Of a stretch of DNA of 64,000 nucleotides, positions 8,880-18,484 are shown in pieces. The position numbers and the translations under genes are program-made. The notes beneath the pieces were generated by a model, which worked only from the letters and a program-made list of their open reading frames with translations, was not told the origin of the DNA and did not search any database. Position 1 is the first letter of the stretch, and each line of letters starts with the position of its first letter. The stretch is from positions 62,001-126,000 of the forward strand of contig JBBFLE010000007.1 in the NCBI GenBank assembly GCA_037481695.1, given 5' to 3'. This stretch comes from a bacterium. Lineage in GTDB: Bacteria > Desulfobacterota > Desulfocorpusculales > Desulfocorpusculum.

Positions 8880-8880
8880 T

Positions 8881-9228
8881 GTGATGGGGAAAATTGTCAA
8901 GAAAACGGAGCTTACAAAAACCGGAATCGAGGGTCTAGATTTGGTGGGACGACCCGGAGAGGTGCTCACCTATGTCTTTTACGATATAGAGAATGACAAA
9001 ATAAGAACGCGGGTGGGTTCAGTTTGTAAAGATTACGGCCTGGAGCGGATACAGTTCAGCGGTTTTATAGGCTATCTGTCCCGCAACCGAAGGGAGGAGA
9101 TGGCGGCCAAGCTTCGCGACAAAATGGAAGGAAGCAATGGGAAAGTTCTAATCCAGCCTGTTTGCGAAAAAGACTTCAGGGAGTATAAGGAATTCATAAG
9201 TATCCAGGAGGCTGATGATTCAACATGA
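8881..9228 (+). CDS. cas2: CRISPR adaptation protein Cas2
   Basis: Small ferredoxin-fold protein that dimerises and bridges two Cas1 dimers. The core (TYVFYDIENDKIRTRVGSVC, then YGLERIQFSGFIG) matches Cas2; the aspartate in VFYDIEND is the conserved metal-site residue. The start could be GTG 8881 or ATG 8884, both one or two bases after the cas1 stop. At 115 residues it carries an N-terminal extension of about 29 residues before the first strand. Its last four bases ATGA are shared with the cas4 start, so cas2 and cas4 are translationally coupled. Confidence 0.92.
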   Translation: MMGKIVKKTELTKTGIEGLDLVGRPGEVLTYVFYDIENDKIRTRVGSVCKDYGLERIQFSGFIGYLSRNRREEMAAKLRDKMEGSNGKVLIQPVCEKDFREYKEFISIQEADDST

Positions 9229-9848
9229 GCCACTACCTCCCTTTGGTCGAGAATGGCCAGGAGAGAGCACTTCTGGAACTCAAGGTCAACGATCTGAAGC
9301 AGTATGTTTACTGCCGAAGGATTGTCTATTACCAGTACGTGCTTCCTGTGGAAAAAAAGGTGACCTACAAGATGGAAAAAGGGAAGGTCGCCCAAGAGGA
9401 CATCCAAAGGCTTGAAAGCAGGAGAAAACTGAAACGCTATGGTTTGTCTTCCGGTATCAGGAGGTTCGATGTTTGGATCAGGTCGAAACGTTTAGGGCTT
9501 TCCGGGAAATTAGACATGCTTATAGAAACGGAGTCGGAGTACTTCCCCGTGGATTTCAAGTGGACAAGGGGTGGGGTGCAGCGAAACCATGTTTTCCAGC
9601 TTGGTGGATACGCGCTTCTCGTAGAGGAGTGTTTTGGGAAGCCGGTTAACACTGGTTTTGTGTACCTTATTATCCAGGGGGACGCAGTCGGGTATGAAAT
9701 GACCGAGGAGATCAAGGCTGGATGTAAAGCTGCTCTTGAGGAGATTCGGTCCATGATTCTACAAGAACGATTTCCCGCTCCACCCAAAGAGAGGGCGAAA
9801 TGTGCGGAGTGTGAATACAGGAATTTTTGCAGGGACGTTTTTTGGTGA
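9225..9848 (+). CDS. cas4: CRISPR-associated exonuclease Cas4
   Basis: PD-(D/E)XK nuclease with an iron-sulfur cluster that trims prespacers and helps select PAM-flanked ends. The 207-residue protein shows the expected cysteines C30 and C193, C196, C202 (CAECEYRNFC) and the nuclease core GKLDMLIE followed by FPVDFKW. The start overlaps the cas2 stop by four bases. It is the last cas gene; the CRISPR leader begins after its stop. Confidence 0.93.
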   Translation: MSHYLPLVENGQERALLELKVNDLKQYVYCRRIVYYQYVLPVEKKVTYKMEKGKVAQEDIQRLESRRKLKRYGLSSGIRRFDVWIRSKRLGLSGKLDMLIETESEYFPVDFKWTRGGVQRNHVFQLGGYALLVEECFGKPVNTGFVYLIIQGDAVGYEMTEEIKAGCKAALEEIRSMILQERFPAPPKERAKCAECEYRNFCRDVFW

Positions 9849-10009
9849 GGTTGCGGAGGCACTCTTGACATGATTCTTTGGGCGAGGTTAAAGAATTCAG
9901 AACGGAGTTTTCGCAAAAGTAATACTATTGGGAGGCAGGGGAGAGGTTTTCGAAAAATTCACCAAGGCACCCTCCCCCAAAACAAGCCAGCAAGCCATCC
10001 CGGCCATCT
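9849..10009 (+). promoter_or_regulatory. CRISPR leader with candidate promoter
   Basis: The 161 bases between the cas4 stop and the first repeat. A perfect -35 box TTGACA at 9865-9870 is followed after 17 bases by TTAAAG (9888-9893) as a fair -10 box, which would start the array transcript about 110 bases before the first repeat. That the leader is on this side is supported by intact repeats here, a degenerate repeat at the far end, and the repeat ending in ACTGAAAG on this strand. Confidence 0.7.
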
Positions 10010-13000
10010 GTTGCAGAAGGTGTCCCGATGAAGAGGGAACTGAAAGCCCTTTGTTGACGATGAGCCTGCACCGGTATCTGAGGTTGCAGAAGGTGTCCCG
10101 ATGAAGAGGGAACTGAAAGGGTGGGAGACTGCCTGAGATGCCACACGGCTCCCAGCTGTTGCAGAAGGTGTCCCGATGAAGAGGGAACTGAAAGAGGCCT
10201 GTCTGGCGGTCAGGAATCTCGGATCGGAGTTGCAGAAGGTGTCCCGATGAAGAGGGAACTGAAAGTGCATCGCCCCAGCGGTTACCGGCATGCGTGATTT
10301 CGTTGCAGAAGGTGTCCCGATGAAGAGGGAACTGAAAGCTTTCTCCAGGGCGTCTCTTGGGATGCGCACCCGGTCCGTTGCAGAAGGTGTCCCGATGAAG
10401 AGGGAACTGAAAGACGAAACATAGAGCGCACCAAAGCTATCGCCCTGGCAGTTGCAGAAGGTGTCCCGATGAAGAGGGAACTGAAAGCTCAACGGAATGA
10501 GGATCACAGGACGTGGAATATATGTTGCAGAAGGTGTCCCGATGAAGAGGGAACTGAAAGAGCTTTCGCCAGCCATGTTCCGAGAGCAAAAGGCCCGTTG
10601 CAGAAGGTGTCCCGATGAAGAGGGAACTGAAAGACAGGCCTGTGCATGCGCCGAGGGAGATGATTGACATGTTGCAGAAGGTGTCCCGATGAAGAGGGAA
10701 CTGAAAGGCCTCAAGCAGGGCCCTTATTCGGTCACCCCCTCCGTGTTGCAGAAGGTGTCCCGATGAAGAGGGAACTGAAAGCAGCGAGACCCTTGTTGCA
10801 GAATACTCGGAACAGTGGTTGCAGAAGGTGTCCCGATGAAGAGGGAACTGAAAGACGGTGGCCCACTCGCCCACGCCTTCTTTCTGCAGCCAAAGTTGCA
10901 GAAGGTGTCCCGATGAAGAGGGAACTGAAAGACGTGGCGTTGGCAAGGCAACGACCGCTGCCCCCGGGTTGCAGAAGGTGTCCCGATGAAGAGGGAACTG
11001 AAAGACGGACAGTCGCATCTTGGAGGCTCTCCAGGCTCTTGGTTGCAGAAGGTGTCCCGATGAAGAGGGAACTGAAAGTAACAAGCCCCTCCTCCCGTAG
11101 TGGTTGGAGCGCCTGTTGCAGAAGGTGTCCCGATGAAGAGGGAACTGAAAGCGGGAGAGTCGGGTGGGAGTAATATGCACGGACCCACGTTGCAGAAGGT
11201 GTCCCGATGAAGAGGGAACTGAAAGGCTCTCCTCCTGGAGCTTGTAGTAGGCCCAGACGCCGTTGCAGAAGGTGTCCCGATGAAGAGGGAACTGAAAGGC
11301 GTACCGGGCTCGGCATCTTCATCGCTTGGCCTTGCGTTGCAGAAGGTGTCCCGATGAAGAGGGAACTGAAAGTAAATGACGTGCACAGATGGTCTCACTC
11401 CAGGCTTGTGGTTGCAGAAGGTGTCCCGATGAAGAGGGAACTGAAAGGCTTTGCGGTTGTGAATGTACCGCTTCAAGGGGTCAAGGTTGCAGAAGGTGTC
11501 CCGATGAAGAGGGAACTGAAAGCTATTTCAATTTACAGATTACGAGTATTACGGTTTGGTTGCAGAAGGTGTCCCGATGAAGAGGGAACTGAAAGACTTG
11601 GCTCAGAAGAATCGCGAGCAGGCGAGAACTGTTGCAGAAGGTGTCCCGATGAAGAGGGAACTGAAAGTCTTAGACGGCAATGTGGCAGTATCGCTGAGCA
11701 ACATGTTGCAGAAGGTGTCCCGATGAAGAGGGAACTGAAAGTCCTATAGTGTTAATGCCGCAGCGTGGTCTGGTAAGTTGCAGAAGGTGTCCCGATGAAG
11801 AGGGAACTGAAAGGAGCCTGCGCCGCCTGTCACACCGCCGGGGGAAGAGTTGCAGAAGGTGTCCCGATGAAGAGGGAACTGAAAGGAAGTTATGGTTAGA
11901 TGGGTGTATGAGAACTTAGAGTTGCAGAAGGTGTCCCGATGAAGAGGGAACTGAAAGCCGGGTCGTCCAGATTCCTCGACTGCAAGCTTCGACCGTTGCA
12001 GAAGGTGTCCCGATGAAGAGGGAACTGAAAGTGTGAAGGCTGAGGGGAATCTGGCATGAAGATAACCACGTTGCAGAAGGTGTCCCGATGAAGAGGGAAC
12101 TGAAAGAGCCATGTGAGCCTGCTTTTCTCGGAACTCACATAGTTGCAGAAGGTGTCCCGATGAAGAGGGAACTGAAAGCAACAGCAACCTGTGCGGTTAA
12201 GGGGGGGCATATGGAGTTGCAGAAGGTGTCCCGATGAAGAGGGAACTGAAAGAAAAACCCTAGAGGAGAATTATTACTTGCCGAAGATGTTGCAGAAGGT
12301 GTCCCGATGAAGAGGGAACTGAAAGCCGGAAAAGGAATGACCCACCTCCACGGACATGGATGTTGCAGAAGGTGTCCCGATGAAGAGGAAACTGAAAGTC
12401 TCCCCTGCGGCCAACGAGGCAGGCTTTCAGGCGGGGGTCGCAGAAGGTGTCCCGATGAAGAGGGAACTGAAAGTCATGCGGGAGGTGATGCGTGAGGGGC
12501 AGGACTACGGGTTGCAGAAGGTGTCCCGATGAAGAGGGAACTGAAAGGAACCCATCGCCGTGCTTCGGAGCCCAGGATACGGCCGTTGCAGAAGGTGTCC
12601 CGATGAAGAGGGAACTGAAAGAGGCGAAGCGCCAGCCGGGGTCTCTCTTCAAACCCTTGTTGCAGAAGGTGTCCCGATGAAGAGGGAACTGAAAGCAGAA
12701 CTTCTCCTGGACAGGATCAAGGGCTCCGACTGGGTTGCAGAAGGTGTCCCGATGAAGAGGGAACTGAAAGGTCCAAGCTGATCTTGTACCGGTTTTCCAG
12801 GTAGCTTGTTGCAGAAGGTGTCCCGATGAAGAGGGAACTGAAAGCTTGCTCTTCTTGGGAGGAGGACTCTGCTTTCTCTGAGTTGCAGAAGGTGTCCCGA
12901 TGAAGAGGGAACTGAAAGCAGAACTTCTCCTGGACAGGATCAAGGGCTCCGACTGGGTTGCAGAAGGTGTCCCGATGAAGAGGGAACTGAAAGGTCCAAG

Positions 13001-16000
13001 CTGATCTTGTACCGGTTTTCCAGGTAGCTTGTTGCAGAAGGTGTCCCGATGAAGAGGGAACTGAAAGCTTGCTCTTCTTGGGAGGAGGACTCTGCTTTCT
13101 CTGAGTTGCAGAAGGTGTCCCGATGAAGAGGGAACTGAAAGCCATTGGTGGAAGGCGCCCCGCTATGTCCTAAACGGGTTGCAGAAGGTGTCCCGATGAA
13201 GAGGGAACTGAAAGAGAGTGCTCCGGAGCATAGATCTAGCGGAGATAGCTGTTGCAGAAGGTGTCCCGATGAAGAGGGAACTGAAAGCCTTCTCGGCGGT
13301 CAGCCCCTCGATGACCAGGTCCAGGTTGCAGAAGGTGTCCCGATGAAGAGGGAACTGAAAGGGGAGAGGCCTCTTGGCGGGGCCCCCGGGATCGTCGTTG
13401 CAGAAGGTGTCCCGATGAAGAGGGAACTGAAAGAGGTTGATCAGATCTGCCGTGAGGGCTTCGTAGACCAGTTGCAGAAGGTGTCCCGATGAAGAGGGAA
13501 CTGAAAGCTTTCTTCCTTGCCTGGAGGAGTCAATCCTTGTAGTTGCAGAAGGTGTCCCGATGAAGAGGGAACTGAAAGAGGGGTCCAACCAGTCTGACCC
13601 CTTCACCCTGTCCAACGTTGCAGAAGGTGTCCCGATGAAGAGGGAACTGAAAGCGAAACAACTCACCATTGGTACCATAGAGAGTAGATGAGTTGCAGAA
13701 GGTGTCCCGATGAAGAGGGAACTGAAAGCGAAACAACTCACCATTGGTACCATAGAGAGTAGATGAGTTGCAGAAGGTGTCCCGATGAAGAGGGAACTGA
13801 AAGACAGGATCTGCTGGATCCCCCAGGTCTGTTGGATTAGTTGCAGAAGGTGTCCCGATGAAGAGGGAACTGAAAGGACTTGCCATCGCCGCAGCACCCC
13901 GCCCCATAAGGGGTTGCAGAAGGTGTCCCGATGAAGAGGGAACTGAAAGAGACGGTGGGGGGCGTGGGTGGGAAGTAGTTTACTAAGTTGCAGAAGGTGT
14001 CCCGATGAAGAGGGAACTGAAAGCGCAGACAGTAGGTAACGTATTTTCGCCAACCGCCCAGTTGCAGAAGGTGTCCCGATGAAGAGGGAACTGAAAGTTG
14101 GATGAGGATGATTCATGGGGGCCCGAGAGACAAGTTGCAGAAGGTGTCCCGATGAAGAGGGAACTGAAAGCCTTGACACAATCGCGTGATCACTACCTGG
14201 CGGATTTGTTGCAGAAGGTGTCCCGATGAAGAGGGAACTGAAAGTTTCCCGTTCATCCTTGGGGCCCGCACCGGTAATTAGGTTGCAGAAGGTGTCCCGA
14301 TGAAGAGGGAACTGAAAGCGCAAAATCCGGGATCCAGGAGGTGGGTGACATGCCGTTGCAGAAGGTGTCCCGATGAAGAGGGAACTGAAAGTTTGAGGCC
14401 AGCCTTAAGCGCGCGCAGGATGTTGGCGTTGCAGAAGGTGTCCCGATGAAGAGGGAACTGAAAGTTTCTGTAGATGTTGTTACAATTGTGTCCGACACTA
14501 GCGTTGCAGAAGGTGTCCCGATGAAGAGGGAACTGAAAGATAAAAAGCCTCCCGCATCTGGGGAGACTTAGTCAGTTGCAGAAGGTGTCCCGATGAAGAG
14601 GGAACTGAAAGGCGAGTGGGCAAAGTTCAACGCCCGGCTCGCGAACGGAGTTGCAGAAGGTGTCCCGATGAAGAGGGAACTGAAAGCTATACGTTACATA
14701 ACCGGGTAGCCCCCCGCTTGAAAAGTTGCAGAAGGTGTCCCGATGAAGAGGGAACTGAAAGGAATGCTCCTGCTGGCTGGCGTGCTCTCATCGCGCAGTT
14801 GCAGAAGGTGTCCCGATGAAGAGGGAACTGAAAGATTGTAGACGTTGGTGAAAACGACAGAAGGGCCAACAAGTTGCAGAAGGTGTCCCGATGAAGAGGG
14901 AACTGAAAGTCTTGCCGGTGATTGCGCCCGTTTCGTACAGCCGGGTTGCAGAAGGTGTCCCGATGAAGAGGGAACTGAAAGATATTGGCAAGGGGCAGGG
15001 TTATACTGACACCTTCCAGTTGCAGAAGGTGTCCCGATGAAGAGGGAACTGAAAGATCAGAGAAACCGTCTCGATGCCATGGTTCAGGCTGTGTTGCAGA
15101 AGGTGTCCCGATGAAGAGGGAACTGAAAGATCTATTACTGCAAAGTAGATATATTCCTCACTCTCGAGTGTTGCAGAAGGTGTCCCGATGAAGAGGGAAC
15201 TGAAAGGAGTGAGGGGCCGCCCCGGAAGGAAGGCCTCGGAGGCAGTTGCAGAAGGTGTCCCGATGAAGAGGGAACTGAAAGAGAGGAATCTTGAAAATGA
15301 ACTGGCCGCACTGAACAGGTTGCAGAAGGTGTCCCGATGAAGAGGGAACTGAAAGGGGTCATCCAGGGCTCGACGGGCGGGGCTGCGTCTTGTTGCAGAA
15401 GGTGTCCCGATGAAGAGGGAACTGAAAGCTGCGATGACGTAGTGGGTCATGTCCAGGACACCGGGTTGCAGAAGGTGTCCCGATGAAGAGGGAACTGAAA
15501 GACATACAGCTTGGTGATATGAATGGCTTCAGGTATGGTTGCAGAAGGTGTCCCGATGAAGAGGGAACTGAAAGATGGCCTCCCCTGCGGCCCCTCTCTT
15601 GACGAACGTCTGTTGCAGAAGGTGTCCCGATGAAGAGGGAACTGAAAGCAAGTAAGCTATGTTCAATGCACGATTCTCGGGCAAAGTTGCAGAAGGTGTC
15701 CCGATGAAGAGGGAACTGAAAGGGCTATTCTCCTATCTCAATATGAACCTTTTGTCCTTGTTGCAGAAGGTGTCCCGATGAAGAGGGAACTGAAAGCATG
15801 AGAGCATGGGCCTCTATCAGGGGCTCAGGAAGCAGTTGCAGAAGGTGTCCCGATGAAGAGGGAACTGAAAGGCCTTGTAGCCCTTCTCATAGCCTTCTTC
15901 CCTCGCCGTTGCAGAAGGTGTCCCGATGAAGAGGGAACTGAAAGCCGTCTCTGGTAGGGCACACCCACCAGACTTCGTCCATGTTGCAGAAGGTGTCCCG

Positions 16001-17046
16001 ATGAAGAGGGAACTGAAAGCATATAATGTGGTGGCTCCCCAGTTTATGCGGTAGTCGTTGCAGAAGGTGTCCCGATGAAGAGGGAACTGAAAGGAATTCC
16101 ACGGCCTGTCTTCCGTTCATCCAGAACTCTGTTGCAGAAGGTGTCCCGATGAAGAGGGAACTGAAAGTGAACAATGGCAAACCGTAATAGTCGTAATCTG
16201 TAAAGTTGCAGAAGGTGTCCCGATGAAGAGGGAACTGAAAGAGGGGCCCTTTTTGCGGCCAGAGGTTTCTACGGCCTGTTGCAGAAGGTGTCCCGATGAA
16301 GAGGGAACTGAAAGAGGTCAGCCAGCTCTCTGGTCATCCGAATAATGGGGGTTGCAGAAGGTGTCCCGATGAAGAGGGAACTGAAAGCATATCTAAGAAG
16401 GAAATGAAGGCGGCCCTTGGAGAGGTTGCAGAAGGTGTCCCGATGAAGAGGGAACTGAAAGTGGCGTACCTGCCAATGACGGTTCCGCAAAGGATCGGTT
16501 GCAGAAGGTGTCCCGATGAAGAGGGAACTGAAAGGGAGCTCAGAGACCGTGGGTAAAGCAAACGGTATCAAGTTGCAGAAGGTGTCCCGATGAAGAGGGA
16601 ACTGAAAGCTGTCCAGCCTTCCATGCGTGCGCAGAGCTCGGGCGGTTGCAGAAGGTGTCCCGATGAAGAGGGAACTGAAAGTCAGAAAACGTAAACCAAG
16701 AAGAAAACTCTCGGTTGGTTGCAGAAGGTGTCCCGATGAAGAGGGAACTGAAAGTGGAACTTGTCAGAAAGATTCACGACTGCGCCGGGATGTTGCAGAA
16801 GGTGTCCCGATGAAGAGGGAACTGAAAGCTGTTGCCGAATTTCCATCATTCTCTATCTCGATAGGTTGCAGAAGGTGTCCCGATGAAGAGGGAACTGAAA
16901 GCTGGTTGTGCTGGTGGCCGCCTGTTCGATGACCAGTTGCAGAAGGTGTCCCGATGAAGAGGGAACTGAAAGACCGGCAAACTTTTCATGCCACAGCTGC
17001 CGGAGCCGAGTTGCAGAAGGTGTCCCGATGAAGAGGGAACCTAGAG
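10010..17046 (+). CRISPR. CRISPR array, 96 repeats of 37 bases and 95 spacers
   Basis: By manual count there are 96 repeats starting at 10010, 10083, 10158 and so on to 16936 and 17010, with spacers of 34-40 bases. The repeat begins GTTGCAGAAGG, contains TCCC-GATGAAGA-GGGA able to form a 4-bp stem with an 8-base loop, and ends ACTGAAAG directly after the stem, giving an 8-base 5' handle after Cas6 cleavage. Nearly all copies are identical. Exceptions are the repeat at 12362 (GGG to GGA in the GAGGGAAC part), the one at 12437 (GTTG to GTCG) and the terminal copy at 17010, which matches only to 17040. Units 12659-12881 and 12882-13104 are an exact tandem duplication, and the spacer at 13654-13691 recurs at 13729-13766. 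Transcription is taken to be rightward from the leader. Confidence 0.99.
12659..13104 (+). repeat. tandem duplication of three repeat-spacer units inside the CRISPR array
   Basis: Bases 12659-12881 (three repeats and three spacers, 223 bases) are repeated exactly at 12882-13104. The spacers at 12696-12733, 12771-12807 and 12845-12881 recur at 12919-12956, 12994-13030 and 13068-13104. Recombination or slippage between identical repeats explains this better than repeated acquisition. Confidence 0.98.
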
Positions 17047-17386
17047 GTAGCACAGAGCACAGGGCACAGGGCCAGCCAAGTCAGTACAGAGCTTCGAGAA
17101 GCTAGAAAAACCCTCAGACCGGAAACAGCACAGAGCCGGCTAAATCAGGGTGCATATTCCGGTGAAATCGGTCCAGCCGCTCTTTGGGGTGGGAGCGAAG
17201 CGCGGCTTGTGTTTCAGGGTTTCTCACAGTCTTGTGTTTTGGTCAAGAGTGAGCGTTTCTTTCTCATGGATTTCCCTTTCAGGGTGATTTTGTGTCCGGC
17301 TTCAATTGGAATCAGCGTCCAGAATGAATCGTAACCGGTGTCCGGCTTGCGTCGGTGTACGCACATATAATATGGAAAGCCAGGCT

Positions 17387-17425
17387 TTTTTACCCAAAAG
17401 TGCTTTGAGCTGATTTGGGTAAAAA
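17387..17425. repeat. inverted repeat, TTTTTACCCAAA hairpin
   Basis: Perfect 12-base arms TTTTTACCCAAA (17387-17398) and TTTGGGTAAAAA (17414-17425) around a 15-base centre. The core recurs at 17448 and 26122. Confidence 0.85.
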
Positions 17426-17447
17426 TGGCACCTCCTTTCCCCAAGAT

Positions 17448-17480
17448 TTACCCAAAACAGCTTTGAGCTGAAATGGGTAA
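17448..17480. repeat. inverted repeat, TTACCCA hairpin with inner CAGCT stem
   Basis: Arms TTACCCA (17448-17454) and TGGGTAA (17474-17480) enclose a second stem CAGCT/AGCTG with loop TTG. A copy lies at 26122-26154, with one base lost from the inner stem. Confidence 0.8.
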
Positions 17481-17574
17481 GAAATTGATCTTACCCAGGG
17501 CATAGGGGGTAAAATAGGTTAGCAGACTTAATAAAATCAGTTAGTTAAAGCCACTTTGGTGCCAGGCACCAGGT

Positions 17575-17739
17575 AAAAGCAGCACAGAGCACAGGGCCAA
17601 TAAAAGCGGCACAGAGCACGGAGCACAGAGCGGACAAAAGCAGCACAGAGCGGACAAAAGCAGCACAGAGCACGGAGCACAGAGCAGACAAAAGCAGCAC
17701 GGAGCACAGAGCGGACAAAAGCAGCACAGAGTACAGGGC
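17575..17739. repeat. tandem repeat array, GCAGCACAGAGC units
   Basis: Irregular head-to-tail copies of units such as AAAAGCAGCACAGAGC and GGAGCACAGAGCGGAC. A second array of the same family lies at 26248-26391 in the duplicated block. Confidence 0.85.
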
Positions 17740-17995
17740 AAGCTGAATCTGCCCCTTGCTTCAGGCTGTATGCCTTCTGCTTTGTGTTGTAAAAAGTAAA
17801 GTCAAGAAATACCATAGGGGCGCCGGTTGCGGTTCTCTTGGGCTTGCTGTGAGAAGCTTCTTCTGGGCAAGTTTGGAAACCTTTGGCAAGGTTGGCTCAG
17901 CAAGGCATTTTTGGTGATGCCAAAATGGGCTGGAGTCAAGTGTGATCCAGGAAAAGCCCCATTAGCAGAGATGGGCTAGCAAGGGAGGTTGCCAC

Positions 17996-18484
17996 ATGAA
18001 AGGGGAATTCCAGAGAGTATATCAGTTCAAGATCACCCTCGAGGGGATCAAACCTCCGGTCTGGAGGAGAATCCAGGTTCCAGAGACCTACACCTTCTGG
18101 GATCTTCACATGGCCATTCAGGATGCCATGGGTTGGTCTAATGATCATCTGCACGAATTCAGGATGGTTAACCCGTGCACAGGGGGAACCGAAAGAATAG
18201 GAATACCAGACCATGGAGGTTGGGGGCCACCTGTTGCCGCGGGCAAGAGGCGAAACATAGCCTCCTACTTTTCTGAAGCCAATCCCAAGGCCAAGTACGT
18301 ATACGATTTCGGGGACAACTGGTTGCACACGGTAAGGCTGGAGAAGATCTTGGATCGGCAGCCGGGGGTCAAATACCCTGTCTGTGTTGGAGGAAGAAGA
18401 GCTTGCCCGCCGGAGGACTGCGGAGGGGTGCCAGGCTACGAGGAACTGCTGAAGACTCAAAGGCACCCATCCCACGAGGAGTAA
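17996..18484 (+). CDS. pRiA4b ORF-3-like protein, C-terminally truncated copy
   Basis: A 162-residue protein of the plasmid pRiA4b ORF-3-like family (PF07929), recognised by VYQFKITLEGIKPPVWRRI, the ETYTFWDLHMAIQDAMGW segment and YDFGDNWLHTVRLE. The family is common on plasmids and islands, and its function is unknown. GGGAGG precedes the ATG. Compared with the close copy at 26647-27249, the reading frame is stopped by TAA at 18482-18484 where the other has TTC. The following bases still encode the matching WLGDDF in frame, so about 38 C-terminal residues have been lost; it may be a pseudogene. Confidence 0.8.
   Translation: MKGEFQRVYQFKITLEGIKPPVWRRIQVPETYTFWDLHMAIQDAMGWSNDHLHEFRMVNPCTGGTERIGIPDHGGWGPPVAAGKRRNIASYFSEANPKAKYVYDFGDNWLHTVRLEKILDRQPGVKYPVCVGGRRACPPEDCGGVPGYEELLKTQRHPSHEE

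Larger units (their letters stand above)
17047..17995. other. non-coding, repeat-rich junction after the CRISPR array
   Basis: No supported gene. GCACAGAGCACAGGGC-type sequence starts within 10 bases of the cut-off last CRISPR repeat. It is followed by two TTTACCC hairpins, a further short TTACCC/GGGTAA inverted repeat (17491-17512), a GGTGCCAGGCACC palindrome (17558-17570) and a tandem GCACAGAGC array (17575-17739). Cysteine-rich open frames on the minus strand here are translations of that tandem repeat and are rejected. Much of the stretch from about 17440 on is repeated at 26.1-26.6 kb. Confidence 0.8.

Noticed and set aside
10782-10817. GTTGCAGAA inside a spacer, suggesting an extra repeat
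   Set aside because: Only the first nine bases match, the spacer has normal length (36) and the sequence then diverges; chance or a chimeric protospacer.
9925-16932. Many long open frames on both strands across the CRISPR array (repeating FQFPLHRDTFCN, FSSLFIGTPSAT, LSVPSSSGHLLQ or VAEGVPMKRELK)
   Set aside because: They are translations of the 37-base repeat in its different frames; the array explains them fully.
17537-17815. Cysteine- and alanine-rich minus-strand proteins (also at 26211-26588)
   Set aside because: They are translations of the tandem GCACAGAGC repeat, without ribosome sites and with composition set by the repeat.
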